From Eoetvoesia sp035555955 (lineage in GTDB: Bacteria; Pseudomonadota; Gammaproteobacteria; Burkholderiales; Burkholderiaceae_B), in the NCBI RefSeq assembly GCF_035555955.1, contig NZ_DATMGA010000009.1:10370-74369 (forward strand): a stretch of 64,000 bases of DNA, read 5' to 3'. Made by a program: the position numbers and the translations under genes. Below are positions 16,748-26,090 of the stretch, piece by piece. Within the stretch, counting starts at the first letter, position 1, and the number at the start of each line of letters is the position of its first letter. Under the pieces are notes generated by a model. It saw nothing but the letters and a program-made list of their open reading frames with translations, made no database searches and had not been told where the DNA came from.

Positions 16748-18334
16748 TTACTCCCACTCGATTGTCGCAGGCGGTTTGCTCGATACGTCGTAGGTAACGC
16801 GGTTGATGCCGCGTACTTCATTGATGATGCGCGACGAGACCTTCTTGAGCAGCGAGTAAGGCAGCTCTGCCCAATCGGCGGTCATGAAGTCGGAGGTCTG
16901 CACGGCGCGCAGGGCCACGACGTAGTCGTAGGTGCGGCCGTCGCCCATGACGCCCACCGACTTGACCGGCAGGAAGACGGCGAAGGCCTGGGAGGTCAGG
17001 TCGTACCAGTTCTTGCCGCTGACGGGGTCTTCGGTCTTGCGCAGCTCTTCGATGAAGATGGCGTCGGCGCGGCGCAGCAGGTCGGCGTACTCCTTCTTGA
17101 CTTCGCCCAGAATACGCACGCCCAGGCCAGGACCGGGGAAAGGATGGCGGTACACCATGGCGTGCGGCAGGCCCAGGGCGACGCCCAGCTTGCGCACTTC
17201 GTCCTTGAACAGTTCGCGCAGCGGCTCGAGCAGTTTCAGGTTGAGCGTTTCGGGCAGGCCGCCCACATTGTGATGCGACTTGATGGCGACGGCCTTGCCG
17301 GTCTTGGCGCCGGCCGATTCGATGACGTCGGGGTAGATGGTGCCCTGCGCCAGCCAGCGCGCATTGCTGAGTTTGCCGGCTTCGGCCTGGAAGACTTCCA
17401 CAAATTCGCGGCCGATGATCTTGCGCTTGGCCTCGGGGTCGGAGACGCCGGCCAGCTTTGCCATGAACTGATCCGTGGCGTCGATGTGGACGATCTTCAT
17501 ACCGAAGTGGTCGCGGAACATGCTCATGACCTGTTCGCCTTCATTCAGGCGCAGCAGGCCGTGGTCGACGAACACGCAGGTAAGCTGGTCGCCGATGGCT
17601 TTGTGGATGAGCGCCGCCGCCACGGAGGAGTCGACGCCACCGGAAAGGCCCAGGATGACTTCGTCGCTGCCGACCTGGGCGCGGATGCTGGCCACGGCCT
17701 CGGCCACGTAGTCGGGCATGTTCCAGTCGCCTTCGCAGCCGCAGATTTCATGCACGAAGCGCGACAATAGCGCCTGGCCTTGAGCGGTGTGCGTGACTTC
17801 GGGGTGGAATTGCACCGCGTAGAAGCCGCGCTCTTCGTCGGCCATGCCGGCGATGGGGCAGGAATCGGTGGAAGCCATGAGCTTGAAGCCGGGGGGCAAC
17901 TGGGTAACTTTGTCGCCATGGCTCATCCACACCTTGAGCATGCCGTGCCCTTCGGTGGTGGTGAAGTCCTCGATACCGTCGAGCAGGCGGGTATGGCCGC
18001 GGGCGCGCACTTCGGCATAGCCGAATTCGCGATGGTCGGACCATTCGACCTTGCCGCCCAGTTGCAGCGCCATGGACTGCATGCCGTAGCAGATGCCCAG
18101 CACGGGCACGCCGGCCTCGAAAACCCTGGCCGGCACCTTGAGCGAGTCTTCGCTATAAGCCGAAGCGTGGCTGCCCGACAGAATGATGCCCTTCAGCCCC
18201 TGTTGCGCTTCGATGAAGGCCGCGTCGACATCGCCCGGATGGATCTCGCAATACACGCCGGCTTCGCGCACGCGGCGCGCAATGAGCTGGGTGACTTGTG
18301 AACCGTAATCAAGAATCAGGATACGCTGGTGCAT
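16748..18334 (-). CDS. guaA: GMP synthase (glutamine-hydrolysing)
   Basis: A 528-residue bifunctional enzyme that aminates XMP to GMP. The N-terminal glutamine amidotransferase (residues 1-195) has the nucleophile in GVPVLGICYGMQSMA and the His-Glu pair in VQFHPEVTHT. The ATP-pyrophosphatase domain has the P-loop LGLSGGVDSSV, and the C-terminal dimerisation domain ends in the family-typical PPATIEWE. The start MHQRILILDYGSQVTQLIARR at 18334 is conserved; the frame extends upstream without support. It follows guaB by 114 bp, including a hairpin, as in the common guaBA arrangement. Confidence 0.96.
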   Translation of the reverse strand: MHQRILILDYGSQVTQLIARRVREAGVYCEIHPGDVDAAFIEAQQGLKGIILSGSHASAYSEDSLKVPARVFEAGVPVLGICYGMQSMALQLGGKVEWSDHREFGYAEVRARGHTRLLDGIEDFTTTEGHGMLKVWMSHGDKVTQLPPGFKLMASTDSCPIAGMADEERGFYAVQFHPEVTHTAQGQALLSRFVHEICGCEGDWNMPDYVAEAVASIRAQVGSDEVILGLSGGVDSSVAAALIHKAIGDQLTCVFVDHGLLRLNEGEQVMSMFRDHFGMKIVHIDATDQFMAKLAGVSDPEAKRKIIGREFVEVFQAEAGKLSNARWLAQGTIYPDVIESAGAKTGKAVAIKSHHNVGGLPETLNLKLLEPLRELFKDEVRKLGVALGLPHAMVYRHPFPGPGLGVRILGEVKKEYADLLRRADAIFIEELRKTEDPVSGKNWYDLTSQAFAVFLPVKSVGVMGDGRTYDYVVALRAVQTSDFMTADWAELPYSLLKKVSSRIINEVRGINRVTYDVSSKPPATIEWE

Positions 18335-18411
18335 GGCTGGAAAGTCTGTAGGACAAGGCCGGCTCGCGCTTTGCAGACGCCGATCCGGCCGATGGTTTGA
18401 CATGAATGAAA

Positions 18412-18438
18412 GAAGCCGGCCATGTGGCGGCCGGCTTC
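18412..18438 (-). terminator. Hairpin between guaB and guaA
   Basis: A perfect 10-bp stem (GAAGCCGGCC / GGCCGGCTTC) with a 7-base loop lies 11 bases after the guaB stop. On the minus strand only a short CTTTC follows, so termination would be partial. It may attenuate read-through from guaB into guaA or stabilise the guaB mRNA end. Confidence 0.5.
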
Positions 18439-18448
18439 GTGAACGGCA

Positions 18449-19909
18449 TCAATCGGCCCGGTAGTTCGGCGCCTCTTTGGTGATTTGCACGTCGTGCACG
18501 TGCGACTCGCGCACGCCCGCCGAAGTGATTTCAACGAATTCGGCCTTGGTGCGCATTTGCTCGATGGAGGCGCAGCCGCAATAGCCCATGGAAGCCCGGA
18601 TGCCACCCACCAATTGATAGATGATGGCGATGACGCTGCCCTTGTAGGGCACGCGGCCTTCGATGCCCTCGGGCACGAGCTTGTCGGCATTGTTGGCGGG
18701 ATCCTGGAAATAGCGGTCGGCCGAGCCGTCGCTCATGGCGCCGACGCTGCCCATGCCGCGATACGACTTGTATGAGCGGCCCTGGAACAGCACGACCTCG
18801 CCCGGCGCTTCTTCGGTGCCGGCGAACATGCCGCCCATCATGCAGGTGAAAGCGCCCGCCGCCAGCGCCTTGGCCACATCGCCCGAATAGCGGATGCCGC
18901 CGTCGGCGATGAGCGGCACGCCCGTGCCTTCCAGCGCCTTGGCCACGTCGGCAATGGCCGTGATTTGCGGCACGCCCACGCCGGCCACGATACGCGTGGT
19001 GCAGATGGAGCCGGGGCCGATGCCGACCTTGACACAATCGGCGCCGGCCTCGACCAGGGCCTGCGCGGCTTCCGCCGTGGCGATGTTGCCGCCCACCACC
19101 TGAACGCGCGGGTAGTTTTTCTTGACCCAGCGCACGCGCTCGATGACGCCGGCCGAGTGGCCGTGGGCGGTATCGACCACGATGACGTCGACGCCGGCAT
19201 TGGCCAGCTTTTCGACGCGCTCTTCGGTGCCGTCGCCCACACCGACCGCCGCGCCCACGCGCAACTGGCCCTGGGCGTCTTTGGCGGCGAAGGGGTGTTC
19301 GGTGTTCTTGACGATGTCCTTGACCGTGGCCAGGCCGCGCAGCTCGAATTTGTCGTTGACGATGAGCACGCGCTCGAGCCGGTGCTGGTGCATGAGGGAT
19401 TGGGCCTGCTCCAGCGTTGCGCCTTCGGGCATGGTGATGAGGCGTTCCTGCGGCGTCATGACGTCACGCAGCGGAACATCGAGGCGGTCTTCGAAGCGCA
19501 GGTCGCGGTTGGTGACGATGCCGACCAGCTTGCCGCCTTCCACCACAGGCAGGCCCGAAATGCCGTGCTGGCGCTGCAGGGCGATGGCATCGCGCACCTT
19601 CATGGCCGGGGTAACGGTGACGGGGTCGATGACGATGCCGAATTCGTGGCGCTTGACCCGGGCCACTTCGCGGGCCTGCTCGTCGGCACTGAGGTTTTTA
19701 TGGATGATGCCGATGCCGCCCTCTTGCGCCATGGCGATGGCCAAGCGCGATTCGGTCACGGTGTCCATGGCAGCCGAAACCAGCGGGATATTCAGGGAAA
19801 TGGAACGCGTGAACTGGGTGACCAGGGAAGTGTCGCGAGGCAGGACCTCGGAATAGGCGGGGACCAACAACACATCGTCGAAGGTGAGCGCTTTTTTGAT
19901 GAGACGCAT
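18449..19909 (-). CDS. guaB: Inosine-5'-monophosphate dehydrogenase
   Basis: A 486-residue IMPDH that oxidises IMP to XMP with NAD+, the committed step to GMP. The barrel starts LTFDDVLLVPAYSEVLP, a tandem CBS regulatory pair sits at about residues 95-205, and the catalytic Cys is in VGIGPGSICTTRIVAG. The flap carries YRGMGSVGAM. The start at 19909 (MRLIKKALTFDD) is the conserved one. It is followed by guaA in the same direction. Confidence 0.96.
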   Translation of the reverse strand: MRLIKKALTFDDVLLVPAYSEVLPRDTSLVTQFTRSISLNIPLVSAAMDTVTESRLAIAMAQEGGIGIIHKNLSADEQAREVARVKRHEFGIVIDPVTVTPAMKVRDAIALQRQHGISGLPVVEGGKLVGIVTNRDLRFEDRLDVPLRDVMTPQERLITMPEGATLEQAQSLMHQHRLERVLIVNDKFELRGLATVKDIVKNTEHPFAAKDAQGQLRVGAAVGVGDGTEERVEKLANAGVDVIVVDTAHGHSAGVIERVRWVKKNYPRVQVVGGNIATAEAAQALVEAGADCVKVGIGPGSICTTRIVAGVGVPQITAIADVAKALEGTGVPLIADGGIRYSGDVAKALAAGAFTCMMGGMFAGTEEAPGEVVLFQGRSYKSYRGMGSVGAMSDGSADRYFQDPANNADKLVPEGIEGRVPYKGSVIAIIYQLVGGIRASMGYCGCASIEQMRTKAEFVEITSAGVRESHVHDVQITKEAPNYRAD

Positions 19910-20056
19910 TAGATAGCTCCGTACGCAAAGCAAGATTATACGCTTATCCGGGCGGGCATCCTAGCGTCCCGCCCTGTGGAACGGCAGGGCATGGGTCCAT
20001 GAAACCAGCCTGCCGGGGCGCCGCTCCGGGCAAGGAGCGAACGCCCTTCCCGCCGC

Positions 20057-23000
20057 CTACCCGAGCCAGACCCGCGCGTTGCGGAACATGCGCAGCCAGG
20101 GGCTGGCGTCGCCGCCGCTGTCGTGTTCGCCCCAACGCTTGGGCGACCACGACATCATGACGTTGCGCGTCACGCGCTCGGGATGCGGCATCATCACGGT
20201 GAAGCGGCCGTCGGCCGTGGTGACGCCAGTCAGGCCGTCCGCGCTGCCATTGGGATTGTAGGGGTAGGTTTCCGTGGGATTGCCCCGGTTGTCCACGAAG
20301 CTCAGCACCCGCGCCACATGCGACGCCTTGCCCTGCAGGCCGAAGTTGGCGTAGCCTTCGCCGTGGGCCACGGCAATGGGGATGCGGGCGCCGGCCATGC
20401 CTTTGAAGAACAGCGAGGGCGAGTCGGCAACCTCGACCATGGACAGGCGCGCCTCGTATTTTTCGGATTGATTGCGGGTAAAGCGCGGCCAGTGCTCGGC
20501 GCCCGGAATCATGCTGGACAGGGCCGCCATCATCTGGCAGCCATTGCACACGCCCAGCGCAAAGGTGTCGGGGCGCGCAAAATACGCGGAAAACTGATCC
20601 GACAATTGCTGGTTGAAGCGTATGGTCCGCGCCCAGCCTTCGCCGGCGCCCAGTACGTCGCCGTAGCTGAAGCCGCCCACTGCCACCATGCCCTGCACGT
20701 CTTCCAGGCGTATACGGCCGGACAGCAGGTCGGTCATGTGCACGTCCCAGGCCTCGAACCCGGCCTTGTCGAAGGCCCAGGCCATTTCGACCTGGCTGTT
20801 GCAGCCCTGTTCGCGCAGTATGGCTATTTTGGGGCGCTTGCCCGTGGCAATGAAAGGCGCGGCAATATCTTCCTGCGGGTCGAAATAGACAACTGGGGCA
20901 AAGCCCGGGTCGTCGGCGTTCTTCCAGACGTCGAATTCGGCCTGGGCGCAGGCGGGGTTGTCGCGCCTTTCCATGATGCGCCGGCTGACTTCGCTCCAGT
21001 GCTGCGCCAGTTCGACGCGCGGCTTCTGGTAGATGCACTTGCCGTCGCGGTAGAACTGGATTTCGTCCTGCGTGTTCAAACCGCCCAGCACATGCGAATG
21101 CGCGGAAAGGCCCGCCGCCCGCAACTGCTGCAAGACGGTGTCGCGCTGCCCGGCGGGAACCTGGATGACGGCGCCGGCTTCCTCCGCAAACAAGGCCTGC
21201 AGCGTGATTTCGTCGCGCTGCACCGACACCTGTTCGGGGCGGATCTTGTAGTCGCCCCAATCCGACACATTGGGATCGATGGTCAGCATGTCCAGGTTGA
21301 CCGACACGCCGACGCGGCCGGCGAAGGCCATTTCGCACACCGTGGCCAGCAGACCGCCGTCGGAACGGTCGTGATAAGCCAGCAAATGCCCATTCTTGTT
21401 CAGTTGGCGAATCACAGTAAAGAAGGCGGCCAGCGCTTCGGCATCGTCGATGTCGGGCGCGGACTGCCCCACCTGATTGAACGCCTGGGCCAGGATGGAG
21501 CCGCCCAGCCGCTTCTTCCCCAGGCCCAGGTCGACCAGGATCAGCACCGTGGCGCCCGCATCGGTGCACAGTTGCGGGGTGAGGGTCTGGCGCACGTCGG
21601 CCACGGGCGCAAAGGCCGTGACGATCAGCGAAACCGGCGACACCACCTCGCGCTTGCCGTCGGCCGCATCCCAGGCCGTGCGCATCGACAGGGAATCCTT
21701 GCCCACGGGAATCGACAGGCCAAGCCGCTGGCACCAGTCGCTGACGGCGGCGACCGTGTCGTACAGGGCCGCATCCTGGCCCGGCACGCCGCAGGCCGCC
21801 ATCCAGTTGGCCGACAGCTTGACGTCTTTCAGCGACTGCACGTCGCTGGCAACTAGGTTGGTCAGCGCCTCGGCCACGGCCATGCGCCCGGAGGCGGCCG
21901 CATCCAGCATGGCGATGGGGGTGCGTTCGCCCATGGCCATGGCTTCGCCGCGCACGCCTTCGAAATCCGCCAGGGTGACGGCGCAATCGGCCACCGGCAC
22001 CTGCCACGGACCCACCATTTGATCGCGGCTGCTCAGGCCGCCCACCGAACGGTCGCCGATGGTAATGAGGAAATTCTTGTTGGCCACCGTGGGGTGGCGC
22101 AGCACCCGCTCGACAGCCTCTTCCAGCGGAATGACCGTAAGATCCAGGGCCTGCGAAACCCCCTCCAGGCGCTGCACGTCGCGCGTCATGCGCGGCGGCT
22201 TGCCCAGGATGACGTCGATGGGCACATCGACCGGGCGAATGTCTTCGTCCGGCCCCGCCGCCGGCGCCTCGGCCACGCCCGGCAAACCTTCGCCGTTCGT
22301 GACGCGCAACTGGCGCTCTTCGGTGGCCACGCCCACCACCGCATACGGGCAGCGTTCGCGGCGCGCAATGATGTCGAAGCGCGGCAGGTCTTGCGGCGAC
22401 ACGGCCAGGACATAGCGCTCTTGCGCTTCGTTGCTCCAGATTTCAGCGGCAGAGAGGCCGGACTCTTCAAGATGCACCTGCTTCAGGTCGAAGACGGCGC
22501 CGCGGCCCGCGTCGTTCACGAGCTCGGGAAACGCATTGGACAAGCCCCCCGCCCCCACGTCGTGGATGGCGATGATGGGGTTTTGCTCGCCCTGCTGCCA
22601 GCATCGGTCGATGACCTCTTGCGCGCGGCGCTCGATCTCGGGGTTGCCGCGCTGCACCGAATCGAAGTCCAGCTCGACGCTGTTGGCGCCCACGCTCATG
22701 CTGGACGCCGCGCCGCCGCCCATGCCGATGCGCATGCCCGGGCCGCCCAACTGGATGAGCAGCGCCCCCGGAGGAATGGGGTCTTTGTGCGTGAGCCGGG
22801 CGTCGATGCTGCCCAGGCCGCCGGCAATCATGATGGGCTTGTGATAGCCCCAGCGCCGATCCCCGGCCGTTTGCTCGAAAGTACGGAAATAGCCCAGCAG
22901 GTTCGGGCGGCCGAATTCGTTGTTGAACGCCGCGCCGCCGATAGGGCCTTCGATCATGATGTCCAGCGGACTAGCGATGCGCTCGGGGATGCCGTGGGAG

Positions 23001-24109
23001 TCGTCTTCCCAGGGCTCGGGCGCGTCGTCGAAACGCAGATTGGACACGGTAAAGCCCGTAAGCCCGGCCTTGGGCTTGGAGCCCCTGCCGGTTGCGCCCT
23101 CGTCGCGGATCTCGCCGCCGGCACCCGTGGCCGCGCCGGGAAACGGCGCAATGGCGGTGGGATGGTTATGGGTTTCCACCTTCATCAGGGTATGCACCTG
23201 GGCCTGGTGGTGGCCATAGGCCGTGGCGCCCGCGGCGGCTTCCGCCCGCGGCTGGCCCGCGTAGAACAAGGTGGCTGCGCCGCCCTGCATAATGGCGGCG
23301 TTGTCCGAATACGCCACCACCGTGCCCTCGGGCTGGGCGGCGTGGGTGGCACGTATCATGCCGAACAAGGTGTTGGGCTGCGCCGCGCCGTCGATGACCC
23401 ACTGGGCGTTGAAGATTTTATGGCGGCAATGCTCGCTGTTGGCCTGCGCGAACATCATCAACTCGACGTCGGAGGGGTTGCGCTGAAGCTGTGCAAAGGC
23501 CTGGCACAGGTACTCCACTTCGTCGTCCGACAGGGCCAGGCCCAGCGCGCGATTGGCTTCCAGCAAGGCATCCTGGCCGCGCCCGAGGATATCGACGGTT
23601 TGTATGGGCTTGCCCGGCAGCGAGGCGAACAACGGCGCGCCGTCGAAGGCGGCGTCCACCACCGTTTCAGTCATACGGTCGTGCAGGCAGGCGGCGATTT
23701 GCGCAAGCTGCTCGGGCTTGATGGTGTGCGCGCCCAGCAGGCCGCGCGCCGGCTTGACCGCGTAGCGGATGCCGCGCTCGATGCGGCGCACCCCCGGCAA
23801 GCCGCAATTATGCGCGATATCGGTGGCCTTGCTGGCCCAGGGCGAAACCGTGCCGAAACGCGGCACCACCCGCAGCACCAGCGTATTCTTGTCTTCGGCC
23901 GGCGCGCCCAGCCCCTCGCCGTAGGTCAGCAAGGCCAGCAGGCGTTTTTTCTCGTCGGCGCCCAGCTCGGATTCCAGCCACACATAATGCTCGTACCGGC
24001 CCTGGATGTCGCCCACCGGCAACCCCAATTGGGCAAATCGCTTCAGCAGGCGCTCGCGGCGAAATGTGGACAAAACACAAGAACCAAGGAAATGCTGAAT
24101 GGAAGTCAC
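20057..24109 (-). CDS. purL: Phosphoribosylformylglycinamidine synthase (large type)
   Basis: A 1350-residue single-chain FGAM synthase, the fourth step of purine synthesis, as found in proteobacteria. The order is N-terminal domain (1-150), linker and two AIRS-like ATP-binding halves (HNHPTAIAPFPGAATGAGGEIRDEG in the first; GKDSLSMRT in the second), and a C-terminal glutaminase (about 1050-1350) with the nucleophile in ALGVCNGCQMM and the HGEG/PHPER elements. It is monocistronic here, 147 bp upstream of guaB in the same orientation. The long antisense frame across it is a codon-bias shadow. Confidence 0.96.
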   Translation of the reverse strand: MTSIQHFLGSCVLSTFRRERLLKRFAQLGLPVGDIQGRYEHYVWLESELGADEKKRLLALLTYGEGLGAPAEDKNTLVLRVVPRFGTVSPWASKATDIAHNCGLPGVRRIERGIRYAVKPARGLLGAHTIKPEQLAQIAACLHDRMTETVVDAAFDGAPLFASLPGKPIQTVDILGRGQDALLEANRALGLALSDDEVEYLCQAFAQLQRNPSDVELMMFAQANSEHCRHKIFNAQWVIDGAAQPNTLFGMIRATHAAQPEGTVVAYSDNAAIMQGGAATLFYAGQPRAEAAAGATAYGHHQAQVHTLMKVETHNHPTAIAPFPGAATGAGGEIRDEGATGRGSKPKAGLTGFTVSNLRFDDAPEPWEDDSHGIPERIASPLDIMIEGPIGGAAFNNEFGRPNLLGYFRTFEQTAGDRRWGYHKPIMIAGGLGSIDARLTHKDPIPPGALLIQLGGPGMRIGMGGGAASSMSVGANSVELDFDSVQRGNPEIERRAQEVIDRCWQQGEQNPIIAIHDVGAGGLSNAFPELVNDAGRGAVFDLKQVHLEESGLSAAEIWSNEAQERYVLAVSPQDLPRFDIIARRERCPYAVVGVATEERQLRVTNGEGLPGVAEAPAAGPDEDIRPVDVPIDVILGKPPRMTRDVQRLEGVSQALDLTVIPLEEAVERVLRHPTVANKNFLITIGDRSVGGLSSRDQMVGPWQVPVADCAVTLADFEGVRGEAMAMGERTPIAMLDAAASGRMAVAEALTNLVASDVQSLKDVKLSANWMAACGVPGQDAALYDTVAAVSDWCQRLGLSIPVGKDSLSMRTAWDAADGKREVVSPVSLIVTAFAPVADVRQTLTPQLCTDAGATVLILVDLGLGKKRLGGSILAQAFNQVGQSAPDIDDAEALAAFFTVIRQLNKNGHLLAYHDRSDGGLLATVCEMAFAGRVGVSVNLDMLTIDPNVSDWGDYKIRPEQVSVQRDEITLQALFAEEAGAVIQVPAGQRDTVLQQLRAAGLSAHSHVLGGLNTQDEIQFYRDGKCIYQKPRVELAQHWSEVSRRIMERRDNPACAQAEFDVWKNADDPGFAPVVYFDPQEDIAAPFIATGKRPKIAILREQGCNSQVEMAWAFDKAGFEAWDVHMTDLLSGRIRLEDVQGMVAVGGFSYGDVLGAGEGWARTIRFNQQLSDQFSAYFARPDTFALGVCNGCQMMAALSSMIPGAEHWPRFTRNQSEKYEARLSMVEVADSPSLFFKGMAGARIPIAVAHGEGYANFGLQGKASHVARVLSFVDNRGNPTETYPYNPNGSADGLTGVTTADGRFTVMMPHPERVTRNVMMSWSPKRWGEHDSGGDASPWLRMFRNARVWLG

Positions 24110-24178
24110 GGTCGGGCGCAGATGAGAGAGGGAATGAAGACTGCCATTTTAACGGGTTAACCCGGGGTGCGCTTGGCG

Positions 24179-24751
24179 TCAGTCGCCCTGTTCGTCCGCC
24201 TCGGGATAGCTGATTTCCAGGATGTCCAGCTCGTCGGCGCCCGCCGGCGTGCGCAGCGTGACCGTATCGCCCTCGCGCGCCTTGGTCAGCGCCCGCGCCA
24301 CCGGCGATATCCAGCTGATCTTGCCCTGCAGGGGCTCGGCTTCGTCCACGCCCACGATGGTGACGCGGAACTCCTCGCCGGCCTTGTCCGAATACAGCAC
24401 CGTGGCCCCGAAGAACACCTGGTCCTTATTGGGCTGGGTGGCCGGATCGACCACTTCGGCGATTTCCAGCCGCTTGGTCAGGAAGCGCATGCGCCGGTCG
24501 ATTTCGCGCAGACGCTTCTTGCCGTACAGGTAGTCGCCGTTTTCAGAGCGGTCGCCGTTGGAGGCCGCCCACGACACGATCTGCACCACCTCGGGGCGCT
24601 CTTCGTTCATAAGGCGGGCCAGTTCGGCCCGCAGCTTTTTATAGCCGCCCGTCGTCATGTAGTTCTTGGTGCCGGCCGGCAGGCGCACGGTTTCCGGGCC
24701 GAGATCGTCATCGCCCTCGTCGTCGGATTCTTTGACAAACGCTTTGTTCAT
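24179..24751 (-). CDS. greB: Transcription elongation factor GreB
   Basis: A 190-residue Gre factor that stimulates transcript cleavage by backtracked RNA polymerase. The coiled-coil tip acidic residues are in ASNGDRSENGDYLYGKKRLREID, and the C-terminal FKBP-like domain runs from about residue 105. The pattern WAASNGDRSENGDYxYGK distinguishes GreB from GreA. It has an acidic N-terminal extension (ESDDEGDDDLGPE) before the Gre core. The start at 24751 (MNKAFVKE) is preferred over an upstream GTG at 24766. Confidence 0.93.
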   Translation of the reverse strand: MNKAFVKESDDEGDDDLGPETVRLPAGTKNYMTTGGYKKLRAELARLMNEERPEVVQIVSWAASNGDRSENGDYLYGKKRLREIDRRMRFLTKRLEIAEVVDPATQPNKDQVFFGATVLYSDKAGEEFRVTIVGVDEAEPLQGKISWISPVARALTKAREGDTVTLRTPAGADELDILEISYPEADEQGD

Positions 24752-24790
24752 AACACCAACCGCCACCCATGGAATTCAAATACACAAGAT

Positions 24791-25123
24791 TCATTCTACT
24801 AAAGCCCGCCGGATCGCGGATGGGTAATCAGCATTGCCGGCGCAATAGCCGGCCGGCAGTTCCACCACCGAACGGGCGCCCAGGCAAACCGCCATTCGAT
24901 TGGGAGGCACCCAGGCAACAGTCCTGACAACATCGTGCCGGGCATCCAGAAAAACCAGGTCGATGGCATAAGCCAGCCCGAAGGTGTGGACGGCATGGCA
25001 AGGGTGCAGCCACAGCCCCGTGTGCCCGGCAAGACGGGGCAAGGCATGCAGGCCGCGCAGCCGCGCCCAGAACCCGGTTGCGCGATACAGAGTCAGCGGC
25101 GTTGCCGCGCCCCGGCCTACCAC
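24791..25123 (-). CDS. DUF192 domain protein at the end of the Tad locus
   Basis: A 110-residue DUF192 protein. The family hallmark is visible in GLWLHPCHAVHTFGLAYAIDLVFLD. DUF192 proteins are small beta-rich proteins of unknown function. No signal peptide is visible in this copy, unlike many DUF192 members. The start is a GTG at 25123 overlapping the tadC stop by 7 bp, so it is translationally coupled to tadC. DUF192 genes are often found at the tail of Tad loci in betaproteobacteria, which suggests a role in that apparatus. Confidence 0.8.
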   Translation of the reverse strand: MVGRGAATPLTLYRATGFWARLRGLHALPRLAGHTGLWLHPCHAVHTFGLAYAIDLVFLDARHDVVRTVAWVPPNRMAVCLGARSVVELPAGYCAGNADYPSAIRRALVE

Positions 25124-25992
25124 GACGCCTCCAGCAATTTGGCCGCCACCGGAAAGCCGATAATCAGGAAGGTGCAGGGAAAAATGCAGAAGACCATGGG
25201 GAACAGCATTTTCACGGGAGCTTCCAGCGCCAGCTTTTCAGCGCGTAGGAAACGTTCGCTGCGGCGCTGTTCGGCCTGGGCGCGCAACAGAGGCCCCAGG
25301 CTCATGCCTAGCTGGTCGGCCTGGCCCAGGGAAGTGGCCAATTGCCGCAAGGGAGGCAAGCCCGTGCGCGCCGCCATGCGATGCATGGCCTCCAGGCGCG
25401 GCATGCCGGCGCGCATATCCGCCAGCGCATGGCGAAGCTCTTGCCGCAACGGCCCGACAGGGCCATGATGCGCGGCCTGTTGCAGCGCGCCCTGCAAATT
25501 GAGCCCAGCCTCCACACATAAGGTCGTCATGTCCAGCAAGAAAGGCAACTCCCGCAACATATGCCGCTGTCGCGCCGCGCCCTGCTCCCCAAGCCAGTAA
25601 AGCGGCCATCCAAAACCAGCCAGCGCGGCAGGCAGGCTGTAGAACACAGCCGTGAAAAAGCCGGGCGAGAAACACCAGTTCAGGACGAGAGCCGCCAACG
25701 CGGCCAGCACCAGGGCGGCCAGGCCCTGCATGGCGAAGATGTGCTCGGGCCTGTACAAGGGCTCGATGCCCGCAACCAGCAAGCGCCTGGCCAGGGATTG
25801 CCGCCGGCGCCACGAAAGCAGAAGATTGCATGCCGGCGCCAGCGCATTGACCCAGGGCCAGGACAGCCTCAGCAAAAGCCGGGTTTTATCGGTCTCGATA
25901 GGCGGGGAACGGCGCGACAGCGGCCCCGTGGCGACCCGCATGGCCAGACAAAGCGACAGGCCGGCCAATATGCAACTTGTCCAGAACAGCAT
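25117..25992 (-). CDS. tadC: Tad/Flp pilus inner-membrane platform protein TadC-like
   Basis: A 291-residue type II secretion F-domain protein. Hydrophobic segments lie near the N-terminus, at about residues 90-140 and at the C-terminus (LFPMVFCIFPCTFLIIGFPV), around a cytosolic F domain that includes TTLCVEAGLNLQGALQQAA. TadB and TadC together form the membrane platform that the CpaF ATPase drives. The start at 25992 (MLFWTSCIL) has GGGAG six bases upstream; an upstream TTG is less likely. It lies 98 bp after tadB. Confidence 0.87.
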   Translation of the reverse strand: MLFWTSCILAGLSLCLAMRVATGPLSRRSPPIETDKTRLLLRLSWPWVNALAPACNLLLSWRRRQSLARRLLVAGIEPLYRPEHIFAMQGLAALVLAALAALVLNWCFSPGFFTAVFYSLPAALAGFGWPLYWLGEQGAARQRHMLRELPFLLDMTTLCVEAGLNLQGALQQAAHHGPVGPLRQELRHALADMRAGMPRLEAMHRMAARTGLPPLRQLATSLGQADQLGMSLGPLLRAQAEQRRSERFLRAEKLALEAPVKMLFPMVFCIFPCTFLIIGFPVAAKLLEASW

Positions 25993-26090
25993 AAGAGGCT
26001 CCCAAGACGACCCCTGAAGAAACAGTCTTCGCAATCCATCAAACCCGCGGCTCCCGTGGCAGGCCGAATGGCCGAAACTTCGTTAACCCT

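Noticed and set aside
19950..19974. GGGCGGG...CCCGCCC dyad between purL and guaB
   Set aside because: A 7-bp stem with a long loop and no T-run in GC-rich DNA; not distinguishable from chance.
19944..22007. 687-codon minus-strand frame overlapping the 3' half of purL
   Set aside because: Out-of-frame shadow of PurL; low-complexity Arg/Gly composition and no recognisable domain.
22019..24160. 713-codon open frame antisense to purL (and a 577-codon one at 20123-21856)
   Set aside because: They lie opposite a clearly conserved PurL, show Arg/His/Gly/Ala-rich composition typical of GC-bias shadows, and match no family.
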